Program-made: the position numbers and the translations under genes
DNA from: Deuterostichococcus epilithicus
Taxonomy: Eukaryota; Chlorophyta; Trebouxiophyceae; Prasiolales; Stichococcaceae
Length of the DNA stretch: 64,000 nt
Assembly (NCBI GenBank): GCA_033439295.1
Contig: JAVTLE010000017.1
Coordinates: forward strand, 1,364,001 to 1,428,000
Reading direction: 5' to 3'
Notes under the pieces: generated by a model
What the model saw: the letters and a program-made list of their open reading frames with translations, nothing else
Databases searched by the model: none
Told to the model about the DNA's origin: nothing
In this document: piece after piece, positions 11,230 to 21,358 of the stretch
How positions within the stretch are numbered: the stretch's first letter is position 1
Layout of the letters: every line of letters starts with the position of its first letter

Positions 11230-14156
11230 TCAGATAATAACCCGTCCGTGGGCCGCTGGCAGGATCAGGTCCAGCAGCACCCAGCACACAAGAGCGAGAC
11301 CGAGGAAGGTGGTGTACAGGCCACCCAACAGCCCAAGAAACTCAGTAATACGGGACCAAACCTTCTTTTTCTGCATGTGCCAAGGACGACGGAGACGCAA
11401 TAATCAAACATGTGGTCATGATACACGCTTACCCCGGCGGTGCATGCTTGCTCAGATTTGGCATCAACACCACTGGTACATCAATGATAAAACATGATGC
11501 GTGAATATTACCTCTGTGAAGTCACAGTAGAAGGGATCGCATGCGCTCGCATACTTTTCGTAGTCCAGCGACAGAGCTCCCGCGATGATTCTAACCATGC
11601 GCCGGTTGAAACTCGCATCAGAGATGAGTGCCTGCTTGTTGACGCTTTTGAAGAGTTAGAAGTTGACTGGCATGTCATCTGCACCATACCCCGATCAAAC
11701 AGGTCGCCGCTTCAGCATCGAGCAAGTCAGGCTGCAATGGTCGGTGTGCAATATCAGTTGAGGGAAATGCGACACACGCACCACAAGCGTCGCTCGCGCG
11801 GTGTCGCTGATGTTGAAGAAGGTCTCAAAAGCAAATGCTGCGGCATCAATTTCAATCTGGGTACTATCAGTCACAGCCGTGCTGTTCTGCGCCATTTGGT
11901 CCACTATCTGAGCAGTGCTGGTCAAGGTGGAGGCTGTGGTTTGCACGATGTCGTGTTGCAGGGTGAGTTGTCTGGTAGCCTCGGAAGTGTATTGTACAGC
12001 AATCGCCCCTGTACACAGCAATCCAAACGAAAAACTGCTATTCTTGCGTACAGAATCGATGCACGATTGATGAGCAGTTAACTTTAGTTGGCAGTGTCAT
12101 TATCTACGCTAGTATACCATGTATGCAATGTACACTTGCACGACTTGAACGGACAAGACTTCCATCTCACCGACGAAGGTGTCAAGGCGAAAGCGAGCTT
12201 GTTGCTTGCTGAGCAACTCTGTGTTGTAGAAGTTATCACCTGCAAGCAGAACAGATTCTGATTGTAGAGCGTCTGATGGCAAAGCAGCGTGCGCATCATT
12301 TCACAAGGGAACAAAACGATCTCACAGGGAAGCACTTCTGAGTTCTTTCCAGAGATGTTACCTAGTCCATAGAAGTGGGTTTCGGGATCTGGGTCAAGTG
12401 CAGCCACTATTGTGAACAGTACACTGCAGGAGCAAATCCACACAAGTCGGTCTATATTTTTTTGAGCTCTGCACACAGGCGCCCGTCACTACGTGCGCAA
12501 AACACTTTGCGCTCAAGTACGCGGTGACAGGCGTGTAGTGACACGTGTGGTTCAACATGCTCGAATGTTGATCGTGTGTAGCTAGTGCGCCAGCTCACAG
12601 TGAGCAAGCCTGAAACCCGCCAATGTTGTCGTTGAATTTGCTCGCCAGAGCGTTGTATGTTTCATTTTCGGCTGCAGAAGTTGCAAAAGTTGGCGCTGGC
12701 AGATTTGCCAGTTCCGGCACGATGATGGCTTGGCACAGGAGCCCCTGCAACCAGCACTCCATCAATGCATCAGCCGGCCGTTCAACCTCCACCTGACAGC
12801 ATGATGCATTGGTATGTTTCATACTGCACATCAATGGAAATGCTGGGCGAAGCTGGCTAAACCATATGCGCACCTGTTCTCCAGTGTCATTCGTGAGCGG
12901 GGCTTTGTAGGTTGCAAACTCCGACCAGAATATGGTTGCATTGCGGCAAGGGCATAGAGACACCTCGATTTGTTCCTGCGCAAATGCATACGATTTTGAT
13001 CGCACTAAGTTGAGCCAAAGAGGCCTGGATGCTGGCACAGTGGCACATGGTTTCCTTAGCATTTATTTGCCAGAATGCATACGGTGCGCCGTCTGTCAAT
13101 CGTACGATTGCCGTGGCAACACATCCATGGAACCTCACAAAGATGTAATGGCCCTGCACCTGGCTGAGGTCCTGGTAGTTCTGTTCGCGAGAGGTGATGG
13201 TGGCTGTGCGCAGGGAGCCATCGGTGGCGTACTTGTATGCCACAAAAGAAACGGTCATAGCAAAAACAGCCGCCACAACCAAGGCGCGCAGCACGTTTCG
13301 CACCCGGCTGTGCGTCGCGTACTCCTGTGCCAGGTCAGAAGCAGCACGCGAACGTCAGCTCAAAATATATCATGACTGGTGCGCTGATGAGTCAAGGAAT
13401 GCGATGATGAGCGAGTCCAGTCATGCATCTCGTGTGCAGTGCAGCACGCGAATGCATCGACATCCTGCCCCGCGCGGTGCACCCAATGGGCAATGACTTT
13501 TTGTGCATGTTTGTCGCCAAGAGGGTTGATTACAACGAAAGTCTTGCCCAGCAGCAGCTCAGTAGCATACGAGTCACCTGGGGTGAGTCGGCCAGCACAA
13601 AGGCGGTCGCCCTATGAAGCATATGCCCACGGGTTGGCGCTGCATACGGACCGCTAATCGCAGGTGACGCCTGCGCCTTCATGCCTGCACATAATCGAGC
13701 ACAATAACGTGCGCGTCTCGCTTGATGTGAGACGCCGCATCATGCTTGCATTCTTACTCCTGCAAGGCACGGCCAGCGCTAGCAGTATCCGGCAGCCGGC
13801 GCTGCATGCTGCCGAACTGCATGTATGTGTGCGGCGGGATGGTCTGCAGGTACGGAAGCTCCGTAGCACAGAGGCAAGCATGCATCATCGAATCGTTCAG
13901 GCGCGAGATTGTCAAAGGACAACTGGACAAGCTCGCACCTCCCGCTGCGTAAAAAAGAGGACCTCTGCTGACAGGCAGGCGGAGCAATGAGCCGCCGGTG
14001 CGTCGTCTGCTCGCTCGCTGTTGCCGCGTGCCCGCGGGGACGATCAGCTTCTCACAGATTGCTCACCCTGACTTGTCCGTGCAAGCCTCGGGAAATGTGC
14101 CGTCATCGCACGCAGCATTGCCGCCCACCGGGGCGTCAAGATATACTAAGAAGATC
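11230..14156 (-). CDS. Unknown multi-exon membrane protein, 5' end unresolved
   Basis: Minus-strand exons I can support: 14067-14156, 13854-13944, 13483-13577, 13160-13324, 12874-12975, about 12600-12792, 12362-12423, 12171-12239, 11782-12008, 11512-11631 and 11230-11370 (stop 11230-11232). Several junctions agree in phase, for example HFYGLG/DNFYNT. Exon 13160-13324 has a transmembrane helix (VLRALVVAAVFAMTVSFVAY). Between it and the last exon lies a region with repeated Cys (SLCPCRNAT, ACDPFYCDF) and N-x-S/T sites, suggesting a lumenal or extracellular face. The last exon has a second helix (FLGLLGGLYTTFLGLALVCW) and a short polar tail. I do not recognise the family. The first exon is uncertain, and this could be two genes. 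Confidence 0.55.
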
Positions 14157-14213
14157 CTGCACTTTTCGTGGTGTGATGCATGTTGCATGGCCGCATCTGC
14201 GACGATGATGTTG

Positions 14214-14257
14214 TGCCGTGCGGGCACGTCGCCGCCCGTTGGGCTGGCATCGATATC
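14214..14257 (-). repeat. Decayed copy of the exon edge at 14100-14156
   Basis: On the minus strand it reads DIDASPTGGDVPARHN, against YLDAPVGGNAACDDG in the exon about 100 nt downstream in the direction of transcription. Confidence 0.5.
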
Positions 14258-14879
14258 TGGTGAGGGAGTGCTGCCAGCAGTCATGGTCGAGCAGTCTTGC
14301 ACGGTGATGCCAGCCGCCACACTAGTGTGCCTCCTGTCGTTGTGTTGGGGTCGCTGTCAGAAAATGCGCTTTTGTGGACACGACAGAAGCTCTTAACCCC
14401 TTCCCGATACGATGCCTGCATGTGCTATTGGCCCAGCTCGGCTTAGGAGGCGGCTTGTTGGAGCAGTAAAGCCGTTCGGCGTTCCGTGCACATCAGCTAT
14501 GTGTCAGTCATACGGAGTCAGCCATAGATTCGTACATACCAACTTATCTGCTCTTGAACCCTTCATCCCCGACATGCAAGGCGCGAGGAAGTCGAGCAGA
14601 TAACCAGAAGCGCGAACAACACGAGACCACGCTGAACCCAACAGCACCAGTCCCACAGCTCGCACCAACCTCGGCACCAGATGCACCAACCTGTCACGCT
14701 CTATCACTGCGGTGGAACAGACATGTGACGCATCCAGCTGAACCTCAGCCGGTCGAGAGGCCAGGGAATCCTCCCCTGCTGTACTCCGCTCCTCGAAACT
14801 CACAGCCCAAAAAGAAATCATGGAACGAGACTCGCAAAATTCTACAGTGCTGCCTCCCGTGCATTTCTGTTGGGCACGC

Positions 14880-15027
14880 CTGTTTTAAGAATGTGCAAGG
14901 GGTCTGTGATCACGACGGCGAACAAGCCCAATTCTGCCTCGGTGCAAATTGACGCCGGCAGGCTCGCCAGATTTACGTGTACATCTGCGCCCACAACCTC
15001 TTTGGGCTTAAACAATGCTGTCAAACA
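14880..15027 (-). other. Possible minus-strand exon
   Basis: After a T-rich tract ending in gacag there is an open frame reading LFKPKEVVGADVHVNLASLP and LGLFAVVITDPLHILKTG on the minus strand. It may be an upstream exon of the unknown membrane protein, but I could not connect it in phase. Confidence 0.3.
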
Positions 15028-15056
15028 AAACTACCTTGTGATAGGAGGCCCAACCA

Positions 15057-16259
15057 TGAACGACGGTGCCGCCGCCGGCGGTCAGCCCCCGGTGCCCATG
15101 CTGCATGCTGGCCAGCTCCGGCTGTCCCGCACCGGGGCATGGGGACCCATTCATTGCCGCGCTACCGGTCCACCGCCGCATCAAACCAGCCCCAGGCGTA
15201 CGACGCCATGATCGAAGGGGACGGTGCTGCCGGTTCTGACGCTGCCGCCGGCTCTGAAATTACCAGCATGGCTGGCAGCGATGCCAACAACACCAGCGCC
15301 GATTGGGATGGCGATCAGCTGCTGCCGCCGGGGGCCGGGCTCTTGAACATGGACGACGCCACCGCAGCTGAGCCAGCCGGCTGGGCCAGCGCGCCGGCGG
15401 ATCCCACGGCCAATGCGCCCACGCCATTTCGTTGCCGGCGGCCCGTCTGGCACAACGACCCAGACAGCCACAGCCAAGCTAAAACTGGAAGCTTCTCCAG
15501 CAGTCTGAACACCATGCGCTACTGCATCGCGAACAAGTCCGTGGTGCTGGTAAATGGCGTCACGCGGCATCTGCTGCTGCCGGAGGCATCGGCTGCCATG
15601 CTGCGCGCCGTAGCTGACAGCGGCCTGGCGGCCGCTACCATCGCCAGGGCGCCCCCGCACCCCATCGACAGCAGCCGCTCCGCCGGCATCACGATGCTGC
15701 GGCTCCCGTCAGCCGGCCAGGCCCGCACCCTGTGCACGCACCCGCACCGGAGCGGCGTTGATGCTGGGACAGCCCTTCGTGGCCCCTTACACCGGCAAGG
15801 CGCCGCAGCACAGCGTTGAAGCCACGTGGCTCACAGCCACCTCCGTCGCGTTTACCGGCAAGGACGCCAGCGGCGTGGTCGTGACCCTCTACCGAGCGCT
15901 TAACCGCTGGCATGATCTCAGCTCAAAGCTCCACACCATGGCGAATGCCCTGTTGTCCGGTCTGCCGGCGCCCGGCACGGTGCCTCCAACAGCACTATCC
16001 GCCGCCACGTAGCATCAAACCAACGTGGAGCACAGCTGTACAGCAGGCTGGCCGCCGCCGTGCATTTTGAGCCGGAGACACTGTGCGGCCGGCTTCCAGC
16101 CGCTGCTCGTTGGCGGCGAGATCGTGCTCGGCGACGACGTGGCCAGCGACCGCATTGAGATGCAAATGCTGAGCGCCGGCGGCGCGCGCGTGCTGGTCTC
16201 TGGCTTTTCAGGCGGCGCCACGCAGCCGGGCCACCACGTGATCGCTCCAGCAAGGGGAA
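15057..16259 (+). other. Orphan coding-like block, unrecognised
   Basis: GC-rich, intron-poor stretch with a long open plus frame to 15819 (NTMRYCIANKSVVLVNGVTR, LPEASAAMLRAVADSGLAA). It appears to continue after a frame change at about 15755 (APYTGKAPQHSVEATWL, VTLYRALNRWHDLSSKLHTM), then a third stretch near 16075-16240 (LLVGGEIVLGDDVASDRIEM). No family recognised. Two frame changes without clear splice sites suggest a decayed gene or insertion. It ends where the duplicated segment at 16260 begins. Confidence 0.35.
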
Positions 16260-17443
16260 GTTGGCCTGTGCGCTGAAATCTCGGAACTTTGCCTTGCTGC
16301 CGTGCCGTTCTGTCGGAAGGGCTGTGTCAGGAACTTCGGTCGCAAGGCTGATCGGATTGCTCCTGCTGAAGACGATGGCCGATCCAGGCCCCAGTTCTGT
16401 TGCAGACTCTGCGCCTCCTCCGATCACCTTGCGGTGGTCAACGGCGAGTTACGCCTTGCGCGCGATCTGACGAGCTCGAAAAGGTGTATGATTGCGATCA
16501 AGCGGTGGGAGGTCGTGTTGCTGTTTGCTGGCTACCGCTGCACCTATAAAGGTTTCTGGCTGGTTGCTGGCTTCCGCTGCAACGGCACCTCCTCCAAGAT
16601 GACTGATTTCCCGACAAAGCATTTCAGAAACAAATGGTTGCCTTAGCTTCGCGGTTCACAGCTTGTCGGATCGGTCATGGCGATCACCGCTCGGTCTTGA
16701 ACCTCAAGGCATTGCTGGATTGGCCTTCGCGTGTTCGTGTGTGTCGGCAGATCGAACTTTAAAAAGGCAGCCCTCAGCAGTCAGCCCATCATGCGTTCCA
16801 GTTTCGTTGTGTTGCTTGACATATGCCTGCTGAGCCTGATCATCCTACAGGCTTGCCTCATGATAACAGCTGCCCCAACCGACGGCGACACCCTGCAGCT
16901 GGTGCTCGGCGAGGCACAGGCCATGCTCCCGTGGCTGCAGAACCACCGCAGGTGCGCCACTGTTGTGAGAACGCCCGCTTGCCTGTGTCGTGGCAGCTAA
17001 ACTCCACAAGCGCTCGCAACGGCGGCAATTTCCAGCGCTGCAGCCGCCATGCCTGATGAGCAATACATTGCGAAGGGCATGCCTAGCGTGCCTGGAGGTA
17101 TTGCTACCGTGTCCTTGTTGATTCAGGCAGTCACCTCCGCATCAATATGGTGCTTACATGCGAACGTGCATGTCCGGGAACACAATGTCTTTGCTAAGGC
17201 TGCCAGCTCCAACCTGTCATTTTCAACCCACCATGATCGCGCAGGCAGCTGCACAGGACGCCAGAGCTGGCCTTCGAGGAGTCCCGCACCTCTGCGTACC
17301 TGCGGGCGCAGCTCAAGCAGCTGAACATCCCCTTTCAAACGTTTGAAAAGCCGGCGGGTGCGAGGACAGGAATTGTGGCGAGGCTGGGATCCGGCAGCCC
17401 AAAGTTCGCTCTGCGCTCCGACATCGACGCGCTACCCATCAGG
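16260..17443 (+). repeat. Segmental duplication partner of 8390-9562
   Basis: Direct-orientation repeat about 7.9 kb from its partner. It covers roughly 500 nt of 5' flank plus the first two exons of the intact M20 gene. Shared landmarks include ggctgatcggattgc, gccgatccaggccccag and gcgcgatctgacgagctcga in both copies. Confidence 0.8.
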
Positions 17444-20409
17444 GTGACATGATACATCGCCTGTGTTCCAGATCCCACAACACATGCATCGGAGCTGTGT
17501 GTGGCATGCATGACATGCATTGCAGCTGCAGCGCTTGGCGGGCATGAGCACGGCGTGCTGAGGCTACACCGCGGCCGTCTGCTGACGAGCGATGGTCGTG
17601 CCGTGCTTGTCCTGCGTCCTGCGTGCTGCTGACAGCTGTCGAGCCCGATGATCTGTGATAATTGTCACGAAAGTGCGACCTCCAAAATCAGGAGGAGAAC
17701 GATGTCGAGTACAGAAGCATCTACCCAGGGCGCATGCACGCGTGCGGGCACGATGCCCACATGGCGATGCTGCTCGGCGGTGCGGCACCAGCGCCTCTAA
17801 CTCTAAAGTTTAGGGTTTTCGGGTCCCCAGCGCCTCCTGCCCTGCGGACTGCAGTCAGCCGACGACGCTGAACTGCATCGCTGCTGACGAGCGGCTGCCC
17901 CTTGGCGTCAAGCTGGCAAGGCGTCAATTGCGAGGGTCCAGCCGCGGCGCAGCATGGCCCATGCCATGCACTGCGGCGCTTCAGACAAACTCCTTTTCTT
18001 ATGAAAATCTGGTGTCCTCTGCAGCGGCCAGGCTGCTCAAGGCGAGGGAAGCAGAGCTACAGGGCACAGTGCTGCTGCTGTTCCAGCCGGGTGAGGTGCC
18101 ACTGCCTGCACCTGTGACTCGTCGACGTGAACGTGTGCACAGTGTCGTCTTTCGGGGCACTTGCATCATGCGCCACTGGTCCCGGCAACTTTCCACAGAG
18201 CGTCTGCGCTGTTGCTAACGCGGAGGTGGCCGGGGGGGGACGCGCACGCGGGGGCAGGGGATGCATCATTCCCTGCAGCAGATTCTTTCTGGACTGGTGA
18301 AGTGGCGCGCTGTATCTGCAGCCGAGGAGTCGCGTGGCGGTGCGAGGGACATGCTCGACACGGGGGCTCTGGATGGCGTAGCCGGCATCGCAGGCATCCA
18401 CGTGTGGCCCGACCTGCCATCCGGCACCATCACCACAAAGGCGAGGCCCGGCACCAGGGAGGGCCAGACGAAAACTTTGCCCAAACTTGGGCAATCATGC
18501 GAGCTGTATCTCCCTTTCTATTCCATGCTGCGGATGCTGCGGATGCTTGCACGCTGGCGCTGCCGGGCTTGCAGCACCGCTAGCATTGTCGTGAGGGGGC
18601 GCCTTCAAGGGGTAACCGGGTGCGGCAGCAAACCCTAATCCCTAAAGCATGAGGCTTGATCATTACCACGTGGTGCACGGGCGTCGCAAAGCCCTGCGCC
18701 ATCCGCAGGCCCGCTGCAAGTGTCGCACTCACCAGCGTGATGGTTTGACCCACATCGTGGCTTGTTCAGCTGAGTTCATCCGTCACGATCTGTCACAAAC
18801 CAGGTGGGAACCATCATGGCGGCGTCTGACCGCTTCAACATCACAGTGCTCGGCCGCGGCGGCCACGCGGGACTGCCGCACCGGACGCGGGACCCGGTCG
18901 TAGCCGCCGCCGCGCTGGTGGGCGTGTTCCAGACGCTGGTGTCGCGCGAGACGGCGCCAACAGACGGCGCCGTTGTGTCCGTTTCGCGTTTCAACACAGG
19001 TGCCGGCTTCGGCGCTTGAAAAGGCCGCTGCCTGCCCGCGCACGACTCCGCTTTTCATGGACCTCTGCGCTGCTGCAGTTGACGCGGTAGTGAACACCGC
19101 CGCCGCCGACGCTGACGCTGCTGTTGCTGTCATTACTGCCGCTGCCGCATGCCGGGACATCCGATGTTCGAAACATATGCTTGGTCAGCTCCACCGCCCA
19201 CTGGAGTAGCTGACCCCACTCCCAACGACCTTATCCACGAATGCGTCTGCGTACGTCACTGATCCACTCGTGAAGGACCGTGCCATCCGCAGGCGTCGGC
19301 GCGTCCAACGTGATCCCCAACTCCGTGGAGCTGCTGGGCACCATAAGGGCGCTGACGCCGTCGCACTTCAAGACTCTCCGTCGCCGCGTGGACGAGGTGG
19401 CAGCCGCGACAGCCGCCGCGCATGGCTGCTCGGCGATGGTGGCCTGGTCGGACCGACCCTACGTGCCTACTGTCAATGACGCCGGCATGGCCCGGCTGGT
19501 ATGATTGGGGTTTCAAGCCCTAGGCATTTGAGGCTGCCTTGCCGCTGCTGAACGACATCTGTCTCTGTGCCCACCGACAAGTGACGCCGACATGGCCCGG
19601 CTGGCGGTCGGTTTGCGGCCATGTCCATGCCCTATCAGAGCTGCCTGCTGCGGTGGGGATGTGCAGTTGCCGCAGGAAGCACATGCTGTTCCTGCTAGCT
19701 CTGGACATCCTGTCATGGTCCTGTGCGATGGGCGCTGACCATGGCAAATGCACTGCAGGCGCATGGTACCCTTGAGGCTTGCCCAGCTGCCAGCCTGCCG
19801 ACAATGTCTCTGTGCGAGCCTTCCCACTGCTGCTGGCCGCAGGTTCGTGGAGTAGCGAGGCAGCTGGCCACGTTTGAGCCGCTGGCGGAGCCATCCATGG
19901 CAGCAGAGGACTTCAGCTTCCTCGCGGGTGACTGCGCACTGCTTAGTCCAGGACCCCATACATTGTCCCTGTCGCACCATCTCTTCAGCCTGCTGCAGCT
20001 CCAGGAATGTACACAGGCATTTACTCATCCCTTCTGGCTCGTGCTGGCAAGTAAATGCGCTGAAAGGCCACAGATGGTATGCACTCGAGTGCATCGACTC
20101 CGCTGCGCTAGGGTTTAGGGTTTGATACTTCGCTTTTGAAGGGATGCCACATTCGGGGAGACGCGGTTTCCCGCTGTGCACACAGAGCGAGCGCCCGGCG
20201 TGTTCACGTTTCTGGGCATCCGCAACGAGAGCGCCGGCAGCGTGCACAGCCTGCACACGCCGCACTTCACGATGGATGAGGACCAGCTGCCGCTCGGCGC
20301 GGCGTTGCATGCGGCGACCGCGCTGCAGTTCCTGAGGGCGGCATCAGAGACCGGGGCGACCGGAGCGGGCGCCGCCAGCAGTAGCTCGGGCGCCAGCGAC
20401 GAGCTCTGA
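16791..20409 (+). CDS. M20-family amidohydrolase, IAA-amino-acid hydrolase (ILR1)-like
   Basis: Exons 16791-16951, 17245-17443, 17692-17779, 18025-18090, 18322-18440, 18804-18999, 19293-19498, 19843-19927 and 20186-20409 total 1344 nt (447 residues), fully in phase and the usual family length. Motifs: [38 protein letters not shown] (metal ligands Cys/His), [40 protein letters not shown] (dimerisation-domain His), [12 protein letters not shown], and [11 protein letters not shown]. The family hydrolyses amide-linked conjugates such as auxin-amino acids; the real substrate here is unknown. The first ~25 residues form a signal peptide and the protein ends ASDEL, so it probably resides in the ER. 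The intron after 18440 starts with GC. A truncated copy lies at 8390-9562. Confidence 0.9.
19572..19606 (+). repeat. Decayed copy of the 3' edge of the exon ending at 19498
   Basis: gtgacgccgacatggcccgg here matches atgacgccggcatggcccgg at the exon end, about 100 nt upstream. The copied donor has become ggcggt. Confidence 0.7.
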
Positions 20410-21358
20410 GCTGTTTAAGGGCTCAGGGGTTTCGGCAGCGGCCAGAGGCGCTGCTGCTCCTGACCGGTCGGCCGCAGGCGCGCAGCGNCGGCGGCACCGC
20501 CGCTGCCGCTGGCGACAGGCTCTGGGGACTGCGGTGGCCCACCAGCGGCCACCACTCTGCAAATCCTGGGCTAGAACCTGGCCGCCAGGGCAGGCGTCGC
20601 GAGGAGCATTGGCCGCAAGGGGCAAACTGTGCATGACGGCAAGTACAAACCTGCGGCGCTGGACAACACCCGAGCACCAAGAGGCGAAAGCGGCACCGCT
20701 GCCAGCAACGATATGCGGGGGCCTGCAGTTTCTGCTGCAGCGGCAGTTCTCAGGCGGCTGCCTACAGGCCAGCGGCGAGCAAGGCAGGAATGCATTTTCG
20801 GCAGCGTATTGGGGTCGTGCCGTGGAGCTGTCTCCTTCGTCGAGCCATAGGTAGGAAATCTGTCGGTTTGCAATTTAGAACAGGTGGCTTTGTGAGCAGC
20901 CAAATCACGTAAGAAATTTCAAAAGCGCAATCAGCTGTGGGTCGCAAAAGTACGGGTAATCGCATTGCGACATGGATTCTTGGTCCTCCTGACAAGTGCA
21001 TCTGTCAGGAGCGATCGATTAGTTTGCGCAGCTCCAACAACTGCAACACTATGAATCTTTCCGACAAGAAGATTTGATGCCAAAATTTGCCGGCGGAAGC
21101 GCCAACTCCTCAGGCGACAGCTGGTTTGGCACTTCGTGTTTCCTTGGCCTGCGGCACAGCGACATTCTCGCCATCAGAGGTCTACCGGCACTGCACAGGC
21201 ACCCGCTGCGCAACTGGGTGCCAGCAAACACGCAGTGGAATGCATTACCTACCAAAGGCGAAGCATCAGGCAAAATGTTGGGTGAGCATCTACTACTTGC
21301 AAGAGGCGCAATCCCCACAAGTTGCCAGTGGGCGCCCAGGCGCCATGGGTGCCAGGAG
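20410..21358. other. Convergent intergenic region
   Basis: Between the 3' ends of the amidohydrolase (+) and the MFS gene (-). It contains one ambiguous base at 20488. The stretch around 20722-20765 weakly resembles the hydrolase last exon (cctgcagtttctg versus cgctgcagttcctg) and may be a decayed copy. No separate gene seen. Confidence 0.45.

Noticed and set aside
18440-18460. Reading ARPGT after the GC donor as exon extension of the amidohydrolase
   Set aside because: It resembles the family's SRPGT, but the GC-AG splice already gives the correct family length ([14 protein letters not shown]), so extension would add residues and lose phase.
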